From Chitinophagales bacterium (GTDB taxonomy: Bacteria > Bacteroidota > Bacteroidia > Chitinophagales > S012-47), in assembly GCA_015487695.1 (NCBI GenBank), contig WFPF01000135.1:1-58931 (forward strand): a stretch of 58,931 nucleotides of DNA. The letters run 5' to 3'. Shown piece by piece: positions 50,841 through 58,183 of the stretch (within the stretch, counting starts at the first letter, position 1; each line of letters opens with the position of its first letter). The notes beneath the pieces are model-generated. The model saw only the letters and a program-made list of their open reading frames with translations. It was not told the origin of the DNA and did no database searches. The translations under genes were made by a program, and so were the position numbers.

Positions 50841-52130
50841 ATGTACCACGAATTACTGAATAAAAAGAAGAAACTGGCAGTCATCGGACTGGGCTATGTC
50901 GGATTGCCCATAGCGCTGGAATTTGCAAAGAAGATACCGGTGCTTGGCTTTGATATCAGCGAAGAGCGAATTGCCCTCATGAAAAAAGGGATTGACCCGA
51001 GCCAGGAACTGGAATCCGAAGCTTTTGAAGGACGCGATATAACGTTTACGGCTGATCCGCAGGATTTGTCGGAAGCCGATTTTTATATTGTTGCTGTACC
51101 TACACCGGTTGATGAGCACAATGTGCCCAACCTCAAACCCCTGCTCAGCGCCACGGAATTTGTGGCCAATGTGCTGAAAGAGGGAGATTATGTGGTGTAT
51201 GAATCCACGGTCTACCCGGGCTGTACGGAAGAGGAATGTGTGCCTGTGCTGGAATCGATATCCGGACTCAGAATGGGTCCCGGGTTTAAAGTCGGGTTTT
51301 CACCCGAAAGGATCAATCCGGGAGACAAGGAGCACACGCTCTCGAAGATCATTAAAGTGGTTTCGGGTAATGATGACGAAGCCCTTGAGAACATCTCGAA
51401 GGTCTATCAGATCGTTGTGAAAGCCGGGGTACACAAGGCTTCTTCCATCAAGGTGGCCGAGGCGGCAAAAATCATTGAAAACACCCAGCGGGATCTCAAT
51501 ATCGCACTGATGAATGAGCTTTCCATCATTTTCGACCGCCTGGGTATCAATACCTACGAAGTATTGGAAGCAGCCGGCACGAAGTGGAACTTCCTCAACT
51601 TTTATCCGGGTTTGGTAGGCGGGCATTGCATTGGCGTAGATCCCTATTACCTGACTTACAAAGCCAACGAACTGGGCTATGAGCCCGAAGTGATACTGAG
51701 CGGAAGACGAATCAATGACGAGATGGCGGCTTACATAGCCAAGAAAACCGTGCAGAAGATGATCGCCAATGACAAGTCGCTGAAGGGCGGCAGGGTGCTG
51801 GTGATGGGAATCACATTCAAGGAAAATGTCTCGGATATTCGCAATTCAAAGGTGGCCGAGCTGGTCAAGGAACTCCAGAATTACTCCCTGACTGTCGATG
51901 TGGTGGATCCTTATGCCGAAAAGGACGAGGTGCGTGCCGAATATGGCTTGGAAATGGTCGATGCGCCCTCAGGCCCCTACGATGCCATTATCGTGGCAGT
52001 GAACCACAAAGAATATCTGAACCTGAACGAAAAAGACCTGCTGGCACTGGCCAATGGCAATACCGTGGTGGTGGACGTGAAGGGGATGTTGAAAGACAGA
52101 ATTAAAAACATGGACTACTGGTCTTTATAA
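50841..52130 (+). CDS. UDP-N-acetyl-hexosamine 6-dehydrogenase (TviB/WbpA/WbpO-like)
   Basis: A 429-aa nucleotide-sugar dehydrogenase of the UDP-HexNAc branch: KLAVIGLGYVGLPIALEFAK, VGFSPERINPGD (in place of NPEFLREG), KIIENTQRDLNIALMNELS, and the catalytic Cys263 in VGGHCIGVDPYYLTYKA; the C-terminal part has GITFKENVSDIRNSK. It should make UDP-N-acetylglucosaminuronate or the galacto form. The GGHCIGVDPYY motif is typical of TviB/WbpO/CapL. Together with the SDR at 53233 (TviC/WbpP-like) it could form UDP-GalNAcA. It starts 10 bases after the acetyltransferase gene. Confidence 0.93.
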   Translation: MYHELLNKKKKLAVIGLGYVGLPIALEFAKKIPVLGFDISEERIALMKKGIDPSQELESEAFEGRDITFTADPQDLSEADFYIVAVPTPVDEHNVPNLKPLLSATEFVANVLKEGDYVVYESTVYPGCTEEECVPVLESISGLRMGPGFKVGFSPERINPGDKEHTLSKIIKVVSGNDDEALENISKVYQIVVKAGVHKASSIKVAEAAKIIENTQRDLNIALMNELSIIFDRLGINTYEVLEAAGTKWNFLNFYPGLVGGHCIGVDPYYLTYKANELGYEPEVILSGRRINDEMAAYIAKKTVQKMIANDKSLKGGRVLVMGITFKENVSDIRNSKVAELVKELQNYSLTVDVVDPYAEKDEVRAEYGLEMVDAPSGPYDAIIVAVNHKEYLNLNEKDLLALANGNTVVVDVKGMLKDRIKNMDYWSL

Positions 52131-52168
52131 TAAAAAGAAACAACAGCAGCGTGAACAAGGAAAAGAAA

Positions 52169-53224
52169 ATGAATAAAAGCATTATTGTAACAGGAGGGGC
52201 CGGATTTATCGGTTCTCACGTGGTCAGATTGCTGGTCAACAAATATCCTGATTACAATATCATCAATCTGGACAAGCTGACCTATGCAGGAAACCTGGAG
52301 AATTTAAGGGATGTCGAATCGATGCCGAATTACGTGTTTGAGAAGGCCGACATCACCGATGAAGCCCGTATTCGCTCCATTTTTGAGAAGTACAGCCCTG
52401 ACGGAGTGATTCATCTGGCTGCCGAATCACATGTGGATCGCTCCATCAGCAATCCGCTTGAGTTTGTACGTACCAATGTGCTGGGCACCGTCATTCTTCT
52501 CAATGCAGCCAGAGATTACTGGAAGGATGACTATGATCGTCATCGTTTTTATCATGTCTCTACGGATGAGGTGTACGGCTCGCTGGGTGAGACCGGCCTC
52601 TTTACGGAAGATACGCCCTATGACCCGCGAAGTCCCTACTCGGCTTCGAAAGCCGCCTCCGATCACTTCGTAAGAGCCTACGGCAATACTTATGGAATGG
52701 ATGTGGTCATATCCAACTGCTCAAATAATTACGGCTCGCATCAATTCCCCGAAAAGCTTATCCCGCTCTTTATTCTCAACATCAAGGAAAAGAGGCCACT
52801 CCCCGTTTACGGAGATGGCCGGCAAACCCGCGACTGGCTTTGGGTTAACGATCATGCCCGTGCCATTGATCTGATCTATCACAGAGGGAAAAGTGGAGAA
52901 ACCTACAATGTGGGAGGGTTTAACGAATGGCAGAATATTGACCTTATCCGCTCCTTGTGCCGGATCATGGATGAGAAACTGGGCAGAGAAGAGGGAGAAT
53001 CGGAAAAACTGCTGACCTATGTAAAAGACCGGGCCGGGCACGACAGGCGATATGCCATCGATGCTTCCAAGATAAAAGAAGAACTTGGCTGGACCCCCTC
53101 AATCACTTTTGAGGAAGGGCTGGAGAAAACAGTAGATTGGTATCTGGAGAATGAAGCCTGGCTGAACAACGTAACTTCGGGGGAATATCAAAACTACTAT
53201 CAGCAACAATATGAAAACCGATAA
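52169..53224 (+). CDS. rfbB: dTDP-glucose 4,6-dehydratase
   Basis: Converts dTDP-glucose to dTDP-4-keto-6-deoxyglucose, the first dedicated step to dTDP-L-rhamnose. The 351-aa SDR has IIVTGGAGFIGSHVV, NLDKLTYAGNLENL, HLAAESHVDRSI, STDEVYGSLGETGLF, and Tyr157-x3-Lys161 in SPYSASKAASDHFVRAY, plus NNYGSHQFPEKLIPL and GDGRQTRDWLWVNDHA. The frame begins at a GTG at 52151, but the ATG at 52169 gives the usual MNKSIIVTGG start and follows an AAGGAAAAGAAA stretch. The partner nucleotidyltransferase rfbA is not in the window. Confidence 0.96.
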   Translation: MNKSIIVTGGAGFIGSHVVRLLVNKYPDYNIINLDKLTYAGNLENLRDVESMPNYVFEKADITDEARIRSIFEKYSPDGVIHLAAESHVDRSISNPLEFVRTNVLGTVILLNAARDYWKDDYDRHRFYHVSTDEVYGSLGETGLFTEDTPYDPRSPYSASKAASDHFVRAYGNTYGMDVVISNCSNNYGSHQFPEKLIPLFILNIKEKRPLPVYGDGRQTRDWLWVNDHARAIDLIYHRGKSGETYNVGGFNEWQNIDLIRSLCRIMDEKLGREEGESEKLLTYVKDRAGHDRRYAIDASKIKEELGWTPSITFEEGLEKTVDWYLENEAWLNNVTSGEYQNYYQQQYENR

Positions 53225-53232
53225 ACCATAAC

Positions 53233-54228
53233 GTGAATTATTCCAAGGCATTTCACCTCTGCGATCTCTCTGACTTTAAGGTATTGGTTACCGGTGGAGC
53301 CGGCTTTATCGGTTCCAATCTGGTGGAATACCTGCTGCAGCACGGGGTGAAGAAGTTGCGTGTGATCGATAACCTCTCTACAGGTTTTGAGCGCAACCTG
53401 AAGGAATTTATCAGCGATCCGCGCTTCGAATTTTTTCAGGGCGATATCCGGAATGCCGGGGACTGCAGAAAGGCCTGCGAGGGCATGACCCACATCAGCC
53501 ATCAGGCCGCATTGGGGTCGGTTCCGCGCTCTCTGAAGGAGCCGGCAGCTACCAACGATGTGAATGTGGGTGGTTTTGTGAACATTCTGACGGCTGCCCG
53601 CGATGAAGGGATCAAGAGAATCGTCTACGCTTCGTCCTCTTCTGTTTATGGCGATGAGCCTACGCTCCCCAAGATCGAAGAACGGGTTGGAAAGCCGTTG
53701 TCTCCTTATGCCGTAAGCAAGAAAGCGAATGAGCTCTACGGAGAGATATTTGCAAGCAGCTACGGAATGACCATTGCCGGCCTACGCTATTTCAATATTT
53801 TCGGCCCCCGCCAGGACCCTCAGGGTGCCTATGCAGCGGTAATCCCCCTTTTTATGTACAAAATGCTGTCGGGAGAGCGGCCCGTAATCGATGGTGACGG
53901 GGCGCAGTCGCGGGACTTTACTTATGTTGAGAATGCTGTGCAGGCCAATGTGAAAGCACTTACAGCGGCTCTTCCCGAAGCCCGGCACGAAGTCTTTAAT
54001 ATTGCTGTCGGTCAGCGCTTTACGGTAAATGATCTATACTCGAAACTGGCCGAACTGCTGGATATCGACACTCCGGCACGCTACGGTCCTGCCCGCCAGG
54101 GCGATGTACGCAACTCGCTGGCAGATATCAGCAAAGCCGAGAAACTGCTCTCCTATGCCCCGGATGTGGATTTCCATGAAGGACTGAAACGCACGCTTCA
54201 TTATTTTCGTGATTATTATTTCAAATAG
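53233..54228 (+). CDS. UDP-GlcNAc(A) 4-epimerase-like SDR (TviC/WbpP type)
   Basis: A 331-aa extended SDR: KVLVTGGAGFIGSNLVEYLL, NLSTGFERNLKEF, HQAALGSVPRSLKEP, SSSSVYGDEPTLPK, and Tyr159-x3-Lys163 in SPYAVSKKANELYGE; later LRYFNIFGPRQDPQGAYAAV and GDGAQSRDFTYVENAVQANV. The QAALGSVPRS and RQDPQGAYAAVIP blocks are the WbpP/TviC signature, enzymes that interconvert UDP-GlcNAc(A) and UDP-GalNAc(A). The start is a GTG at 53233, 8 bases after rfbB. It likely works with the dehydrogenase at 50841. The direction of the reaction and the sugar (acid or neutral) are not decidable here. Confidence 0.92.
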   Translation: MNYSKAFHLCDLSDFKVLVTGGAGFIGSNLVEYLLQHGVKKLRVIDNLSTGFERNLKEFISDPRFEFFQGDIRNAGDCRKACEGMTHISHQAALGSVPRSLKEPAATNDVNVGGFVNILTAARDEGIKRIVYASSSSVYGDEPTLPKIEERVGKPLSPYAVSKKANELYGEIFASSYGMTIAGLRYFNIFGPRQDPQGAYAAVIPLFMYKMLSGERPVIDGDGAQSRDFTYVENAVQANVKALTAALPEARHEVFNIAVGQRFTVNDLYSKLAELLDIDTPARYGPARQGDVRNSLADISKAEKLLSYAPDVDFHEGLKRTLHYFRDYYFK

Positions 54229-54234
54229 GCATCG

Positions 54235-54795
54235 ATGCACTTTCTTGATACAGGATTTCCGGGGTTGCTAGTAATCGAACCGAAAGTGTTTGAAGACGAG
54301 CGGGGATATTTTTATGAGAGCTACAATGCACGCCTTTACAGGGATGCCGGCATCGATTGTGATTTCCTGCAGGACAATCAGTCCAAATCCTCATACGGAG
54401 TAATTCGGGGCCTGCATTATCAGCTCGAGCCCCATGCACAGGCTAAACTGGTGCGGGTGATCAGCGGAGAAGTGCTGGATGTGGTGCTTGACCTTCGGAA
54501 AGGATCTCCTCGATTTGGAGAATCATTCGCAGTGAGGCTCTCGGCAGAGAATAAGAAGCAGCTTTTCATTCCGCGGGGCTTTGCCCATGGTTTCTCGGTA
54601 CTAAGTGAAGAAGCGGTTTTTTTCTATAAATGCGATGGCTATTACGAAAAGAACAGCGAGCGGGGCATTCGATTTGACGACCCGGACCTGAATATCGACT
54701 GGATGATACCGGAGGGACAGCGAATCGTATCGGAGAAAGACCAAAAGCTGCCGTTCTTTAAATTGGCAGAACACGAATTCAAATTTCAGCTATGA
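54235..54795 (+). CDS. rfbC: dTDP-4-dehydrorhamnose 3,5-epimerase
   Basis: The second rhamnose enzyme. The 186-aa cupin protein has PGLLVIEPKVFEDERGYFYE, LQDNQSKSSYGVIRGLHYQL with the catalytic-base His61, GEVLDVVLDLRKGSP, and FIPRGFAHGFSVLSEEA; the catalytic Tyr lies in the AVFFYKCDGYY segment. Complete and of standard size. It begins six bases after the epimerase gene and ends in an ATGA overlap with rfbD, so the two are translated together. Confidence 0.96.
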   Translation: MHFLDTGFPGLLVIEPKVFEDERGYFYESYNARLYRDAGIDCDFLQDNQSKSSYGVIRGLHYQLEPHAQAKLVRVISGEVLDVVLDLRKGSPRFGESFAVRLSAENKKQLFIPRGFAHGFSVLSEEAVFFYKCDGYYEKNSERGIRFDDPDLNIDWMIPEGQRIVSEKDQKLPFFKLAEHEFKFQL

Positions 54796-55664
54796 GCCGG
54801 ATACTTGTCACCGGTGCCACAGGTCAGCTGGGCAGGGCTTTTCAGAAGTTCTCGCCCGGGTATTCGGGGCACGATTTTATATTTGCCGGCCGTGAGCAAC
54901 TGGATATAAGCAAGCGCCAGTCTCTTGAAGAGATCCTCGATAAGAAAGCCATTGATATCTGCATCAACTGTGCAGCCTACACCGCGGTAGACCGGGCCGA
55001 GGAGGAGACGGAAAAAGCAGAAGCTATTAATTACAAAGCCGTCACGGTGCTGTCTGACCTGACGGAAAAAAGAGGAATCGTTCTGGTACATTTCAGCAGC
55101 GACTTTGTCTTTGACGGAAAGAAATGTTCGCCCTATCTGGAGAGCGACCGTACCCATCCGCTGGGCGTCTACGGGCAAAGCAAAGTTCTGGGGGAATCAT
55201 ATATCCTCAGGCATCATAGCCGTGCACTGGTATTTCGCACTTCCTGGCTCTATTCATCACTGGGGCATAATTTCCTGAACTCCATGCTGCGCCTGGGAGC
55301 CGAGCGTGAAAGCCTGGGTGTGGTCTTCGATCAAACAGGCACACCGACCCATTGCGATGATCTGGCTTCAGCGGTGCTGGAAATATTGCTTCGGAAAGGA
55401 GGGGAGAAGAACTTCGGCCTCTATCACTACAGCAATGAGGGAGTTTGCAGCTGGTACGATTTTGCTGTGGAAATTATGAAACTGGCGAAATTGCCTTGCG
55501 TTGTGGAGCCTATTCGCAGCGAAGCATATCCGACAGCTGCGAAACGACCGGCATACAGTGTGCTGGATAAAAGCAGGGTAAAAGACGTTTTTGGGATCGA
55601 AATTCCGCACTGGAGATCAAGCCTGGAGAAATGCTTCGATGACCTTAGTCGTACAAATGGCTGA
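54792..55664 (+). CDS. rfbD: dTDP-4-dehydrorhamnose reductase
   Basis: The final rhamnose enzyme, reducing the 4-keto group with NAD(P)H. The 290-aa SDR has ILVTGATGQLGRAFQ, NCAAYTAVDRAEEETEKAEA, HFSSDFVFDGKKCSPYLE and Tyr127-x3-Lys131 in GVYGQSKVLGE; then FRTSWLYSS and GTPTHCDDLASAV. RfbB, RfbC and RfbD are all here but interrupted by the epimerase gene, and rfbA is absent. Its last 20 bases overlap the tail of the convergent Crp/Fnr gene. It is the last gene of the nine-gene run. Confidence 0.95.
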   Translation: MSRILVTGATGQLGRAFQKFSPGYSGHDFIFAGREQLDISKRQSLEEILDKKAIDICINCAAYTAVDRAEEETEKAEAINYKAVTVLSDLTEKRGIVLVHFSSDFVFDGKKCSPYLESDRTHPLGVYGQSKVLGESYILRHHSRALVFRTSWLYSSLGHNFLNSMLRLGAERESLGVVFDQTGTPTHCDDLASAVLEILLRKGGEKNFGLYHYSNEGVCSWYDFAVEIMKLAKLPCVVEPIRSEAYPTAAKRPAYSVLDKSRVKDVFGIEIPHWRSSLEKCFDDLSRTNG

Positions 55665-56346
55665 TCCGGGCCAGACCCTTGGGGTCTTTGATGATGATTT
55701 TCGATTTGTTTGTCACCAGAAAGCCGTCTTCTTTAAATTCTTTCAGGACACGGATGGCTGTTTCCTTCACGGTACCGACCAGGCTCGCCAGGTCTTCACG
55801 TGTAATGTTTATGATACCATCCGGATTCTCGGTGGATGTGTAGGTTTCCCTGAGCAGCAAAAGAGCCTCGGCAAGGCGTCCTTTGACCGGTTTGTACGAG
55901 AGGTCGGCCATGCGTTCGTATGAGTTCGTGATGGTACTGCAAAGCAGCCCGATCAGGCCTTCGGAGAACTGCTCGTTGTGGCGAAACATTTCGGTAATAG
56001 TGGCTTTTGGGATCATGCACACCGAACTGTCTTCGAGAGCAGCTGCCGATACGGGATAGCGGATCGAGGAGATCAGTGAGCAATAGCCGATAAAATCACC
56101 CGGCTTGGCAATCCGAATGATTTGCTCTTTCCCATCCGAAGCATACTTGTAAATCTTGATCTTGCCCGAATTGATGCAATAGAGTCCGATGGGCTTGCTG
56201 CCTTCCTGAAACAGTATCTGACCCCGTTTATAATGTGCACAGGTCTTGCTGTAGTTGAGCTCATCCAGTTCATTGGTGTGGCAAAAGTGGAACAAGGAAC
56301 TGTTTCGACTTTTGCAATGATGGCAATCAGGCATTTCAAGCTTCAT
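55645..56346 (-). CDS. Crp/Fnr-family transcription regulator with cysteine-rich N-terminus
   Basis: A 233-aa regulator: a cyclic-nucleotide-binding-like beta-roll (residues ~35-140, ILFQEGSKPIGLYCINSGKI, GDFIGYCSLIS) and a C-terminal HTH (ITREDLASLVGTVKETAIRV with RVLKEFKEDGFL). Cysteines occur at 8, 11, 22 and 36 (CHHC, FC, TC) and at 57, 89 and 110. The N-terminal CxxC arrangement recalls the FNR iron-sulfur region without its exact spacing, and the typical cAMP-binding arginine cannot be placed with confidence. It stands between the rfb tail and three Usp genes on the same strand. An inverted repeat lies just upstream of its -7-like TAATTTTA. A redox or oxygen sensor is a fair inference. 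Confidence 0.88.
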   Translation of the reverse strand: MKLEMPDCHHCKSRNSSLFHFCHTNELDELNYSKTCAHYKRGQILFQEGSKPIGLYCINSGKIKIYKYASDGKEQIIRIAKPGDFIGYCSLISSIRYPVSAAALEDSSVCMIPKATITEMFRHNEQFSEGLIGLLCSTITNSYERMADLSYKPVKGRLAEALLLLRETYTSTENPDGIINITREDLASLVGTVKETAIRVLKEFKEDGFLVTNKSKIIIKDPKGLARISHLYD

Positions 56347-56389
56347 GGTGCATAAGTATTAGCAGACGAATATTCTGTAGTAAAATTAA

Positions 56390-56420
56390 GCATTAATGAT
56401 GACCTCTGCATGTTTAATGC
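56390..56420. promoter_or_regulatory. Inverted repeat upstream of the Crp/Fnr gene
   Basis: GCATTAA (56390-56396) and TTAATGC (56414-56420) are perfect 7-bp arms with a 17-base spacer. The repeat adjoins a near-consensus -7 box on the minus strand (TAATTTTA, 56381-56388), so it would cover the -33 region. Autoregulation is possible; the spacer is longer than in the classical FNR site TTGAT-N4-ATCAA. Confidence 0.4.
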
Positions 56421-56437
56421 ATGTGGAACTTCGGGCG

Positions 56438-57268
56438 TCAGCCATGGAAGGTCAGAATAGGGATTTTGGGATGAAAGGTCATGCGTTTTGTGAGACTGGG
56501 ATTGAAGATGCGTTCGATGATGTTTCTTCGGTGCCTCAGCATAGCCAGAATGTCTGCATCATGGGCTTCAAGGAAGCCTTCAATTCCCTCTTCCACGCGC
56601 TCGTTCGTCACAATTTCGAATTGAATATTCTCCATGGCAAGCTCTCGCCAGAAATAACTTTTAAGTTCTTCTACTCTTTCCTTATCGGGTTCTTCACCGG
56701 GCCTGGAAACATGAAGGAGCGTGATGCGTGCCGAGAAACGGCTTGAAATGTAAAGAAGCTGGTCGATGTACTGATAATCTTCGGATTTTAGGTCGGTAGC
56801 ATAGACGATGTGCGAGATATCCTTGTAACGGGCCTCTTCGGGAACTGCCAGCACCGGTGATTTGCATTTTTCACTTACGAGGGCTGTATTGCTGCCCAGT
56901 ATTCGCTTCAGGCCGCTGGCACCGCGCGTGCCCATGATGATCATAAACAAATCCATCTCCCCGGCACGCTGAATGATTTCCTCCACGACAAAGCCGATCT
57001 TCAGTTCGAAGCGAACCACTACGCCAAGGCGGGCAATGAGTTCCTGCAAGCGGTCTTTGAATTGCTCCAATTCATTGCGTGCACTTTTTTGAGCTTCTTC
57101 TATCATGTCATCCACCATTTCAGGGGGCATGTTGGGATCAATGACCGGAATATGAAAAACATGCAAAAAAAGCACTTCCTTTTTCAGGGCAGCAGCCATG
57201 TGCAGGGCATAGACAGATGCGTTATAGGAAATATCGGAGAAATCACAGGGTACCAGTATCTTTTTCAT
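56438..57268 (-). CDS. Two-domain universal stress protein (1)
   Basis: A 276-aa protein with two UspA-like alpha/beta domains. Domain 1 begins MKKILVPCDFSDISYNASVY, and MIIMGTRGASGLKRILGSNTA is the ATP-binding-loop region (GTRGASG, a G-x2-G-x9-G(S/T)-type signature). Domain 2 begins DISHIVYATDLKSEDYQYID and ends KRMTFHPKIPILTF with a more degenerate nucleotide motif (AMLRHRRNIIERIFNPSLTK). It lies six bases after the next Usp gene and is the last of three on this strand. Usp proteins respond to starvation, hypoxia or redox stress in other species; the specific trigger here is unknown. Confidence 0.9.
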   Translation of the reverse strand: MKKILVPCDFSDISYNASVYALHMAAALKKEVLFLHVFHIPVIDPNMPPEMVDDMIEEAQKSARNELEQFKDRLQELIARLGVVVRFELKIGFVVEEIIQRAGEMDLFMIIMGTRGASGLKRILGSNTALVSEKCKSPVLAVPEEARYKDISHIVYATDLKSEDYQYIDQLLYISSRFSARITLLHVSRPGEEPDKERVEELKSYFWRELAMENIQFEIVTNERVEEGIEGFLEAHDADILAMLRHRRNIIERIFNPSLTKRMTFHPKIPILTFHG

Positions 57269-57274
57269 ATTGCA

Positions 57275-58171
57275 TTACTTAAGATCATAGAGTTCTTTCA
57301 TCATTTCATCCTTCAAACCGGGATCGGTCAAAGGCTTTTTAATGACCAGAAGCAGCGCCCTGAGCGAACCCCTGACGAGACGTTCCGTCAGGCTGCCAAG
57401 TATCTGTCCTTCATGAGCGGAGAGTCCGCGCGATCCGGTAATGACCATATTGGCTTTGCGCTGATGCACAAAGCGGGTAATTACCGGGGCAATATTGGGA
57501 TTCTTCGTGGTCAGGAATTTCGGATTTACATGAATGTTTTCCAGATCAAAGCGCTCTATAAATTTATTGTATTTCTCTATTACCTCCTGTGTGGCATATT
57601 CGTCATCGTGGGTATGACTGACATGCAGGCTGGTTATTGAAATTTCTTCCGGATCTTTCCGGGCCAGTGCCAGAGCACTCTCCATGGCCATGGCCGAGTA
57701 TTCCGAAAAGTCATTGCAAACAATGATTTCCGACATCTCGCAGTGGCTTTTTTCCGGTACAAAAAGCAGATGGGTAGGCGAAAAACGAATTAATTCCTGC
57801 GGCAAAATCCCGCTTCCTCGCAGATCGTGCTTCTTCCCCATCAGCAGCAGATCCGTATCCTGATTGACGGCCTGGTCTATGATTTGCAGAAAAGGGTTGC
57901 CCGTTTTGATAGACAACTTGTAGTTTTCATCTTCCCCGAAGTAGCTTTCAATCTCTTCTTTCAGTTCCTCTTTGATCACTTCGAGCTGCTGGCGCGAAAT
58001 GGCCTTAATCTCCGGGATATCCATCTCGGGCAAAACGGAGTCGGGGATGATGTGTGTAAAGGAAATATTCATTTTTGGATAGTAGCGCTTCAGCAGAGCG
58101 CTGCATTTCAGAATGGTCTGATCCAGCATCGACAAGTCAAGTCCAACCAGTATGTTTTTTATGTCTTTCAT
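57275..58171 (-). CDS. Two-domain universal stress protein (2)
   Basis: A 298-aa tandem UspA protein. Domain 1 starts MKDIKNILVGLDLSMLDQTI and has DLLLMGKKHDLRGSGILPQE; domain 2 starts SEIIVCNDFSEYSAMAMESA and has NMVITGSRGLSAHEGQILGS with LTERLVRGSLRALLLVIKKP. The second domain carries a full ATP-type motif. It is separated by 12 bases from the third Usp gene upstream and by six from the first downstream, so the three are likely one transcript. No signal peptide, so cytoplasmic. The sequence is clearly different from its neighbours, so the triplet is old. Confidence 0.9.
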   Translation of the reverse strand: MKDIKNILVGLDLSMLDQTILKCSALLKRYYPKMNISFTHIIPDSVLPEMDIPEIKAISRQQLEVIKEELKEEIESYFGEDENYKLSIKTGNPFLQIIDQAVNQDTDLLLMGKKHDLRGSGILPQELIRFSPTHLLFVPEKSHCEMSEIIVCNDFSEYSAMAMESALALARKDPEEISITSLHVSHTHDDEYATQEVIEKYNKFIERFDLENIHVNPKFLTTKNPNIAPVITRFVHQRKANMVITGSRGLSAHEGQILGSLTERLVRGSLRALLLVIKKPLTDPGLKDEMMKELYDLK

Positions 58172-58183
58172 GGTATTTTATAA

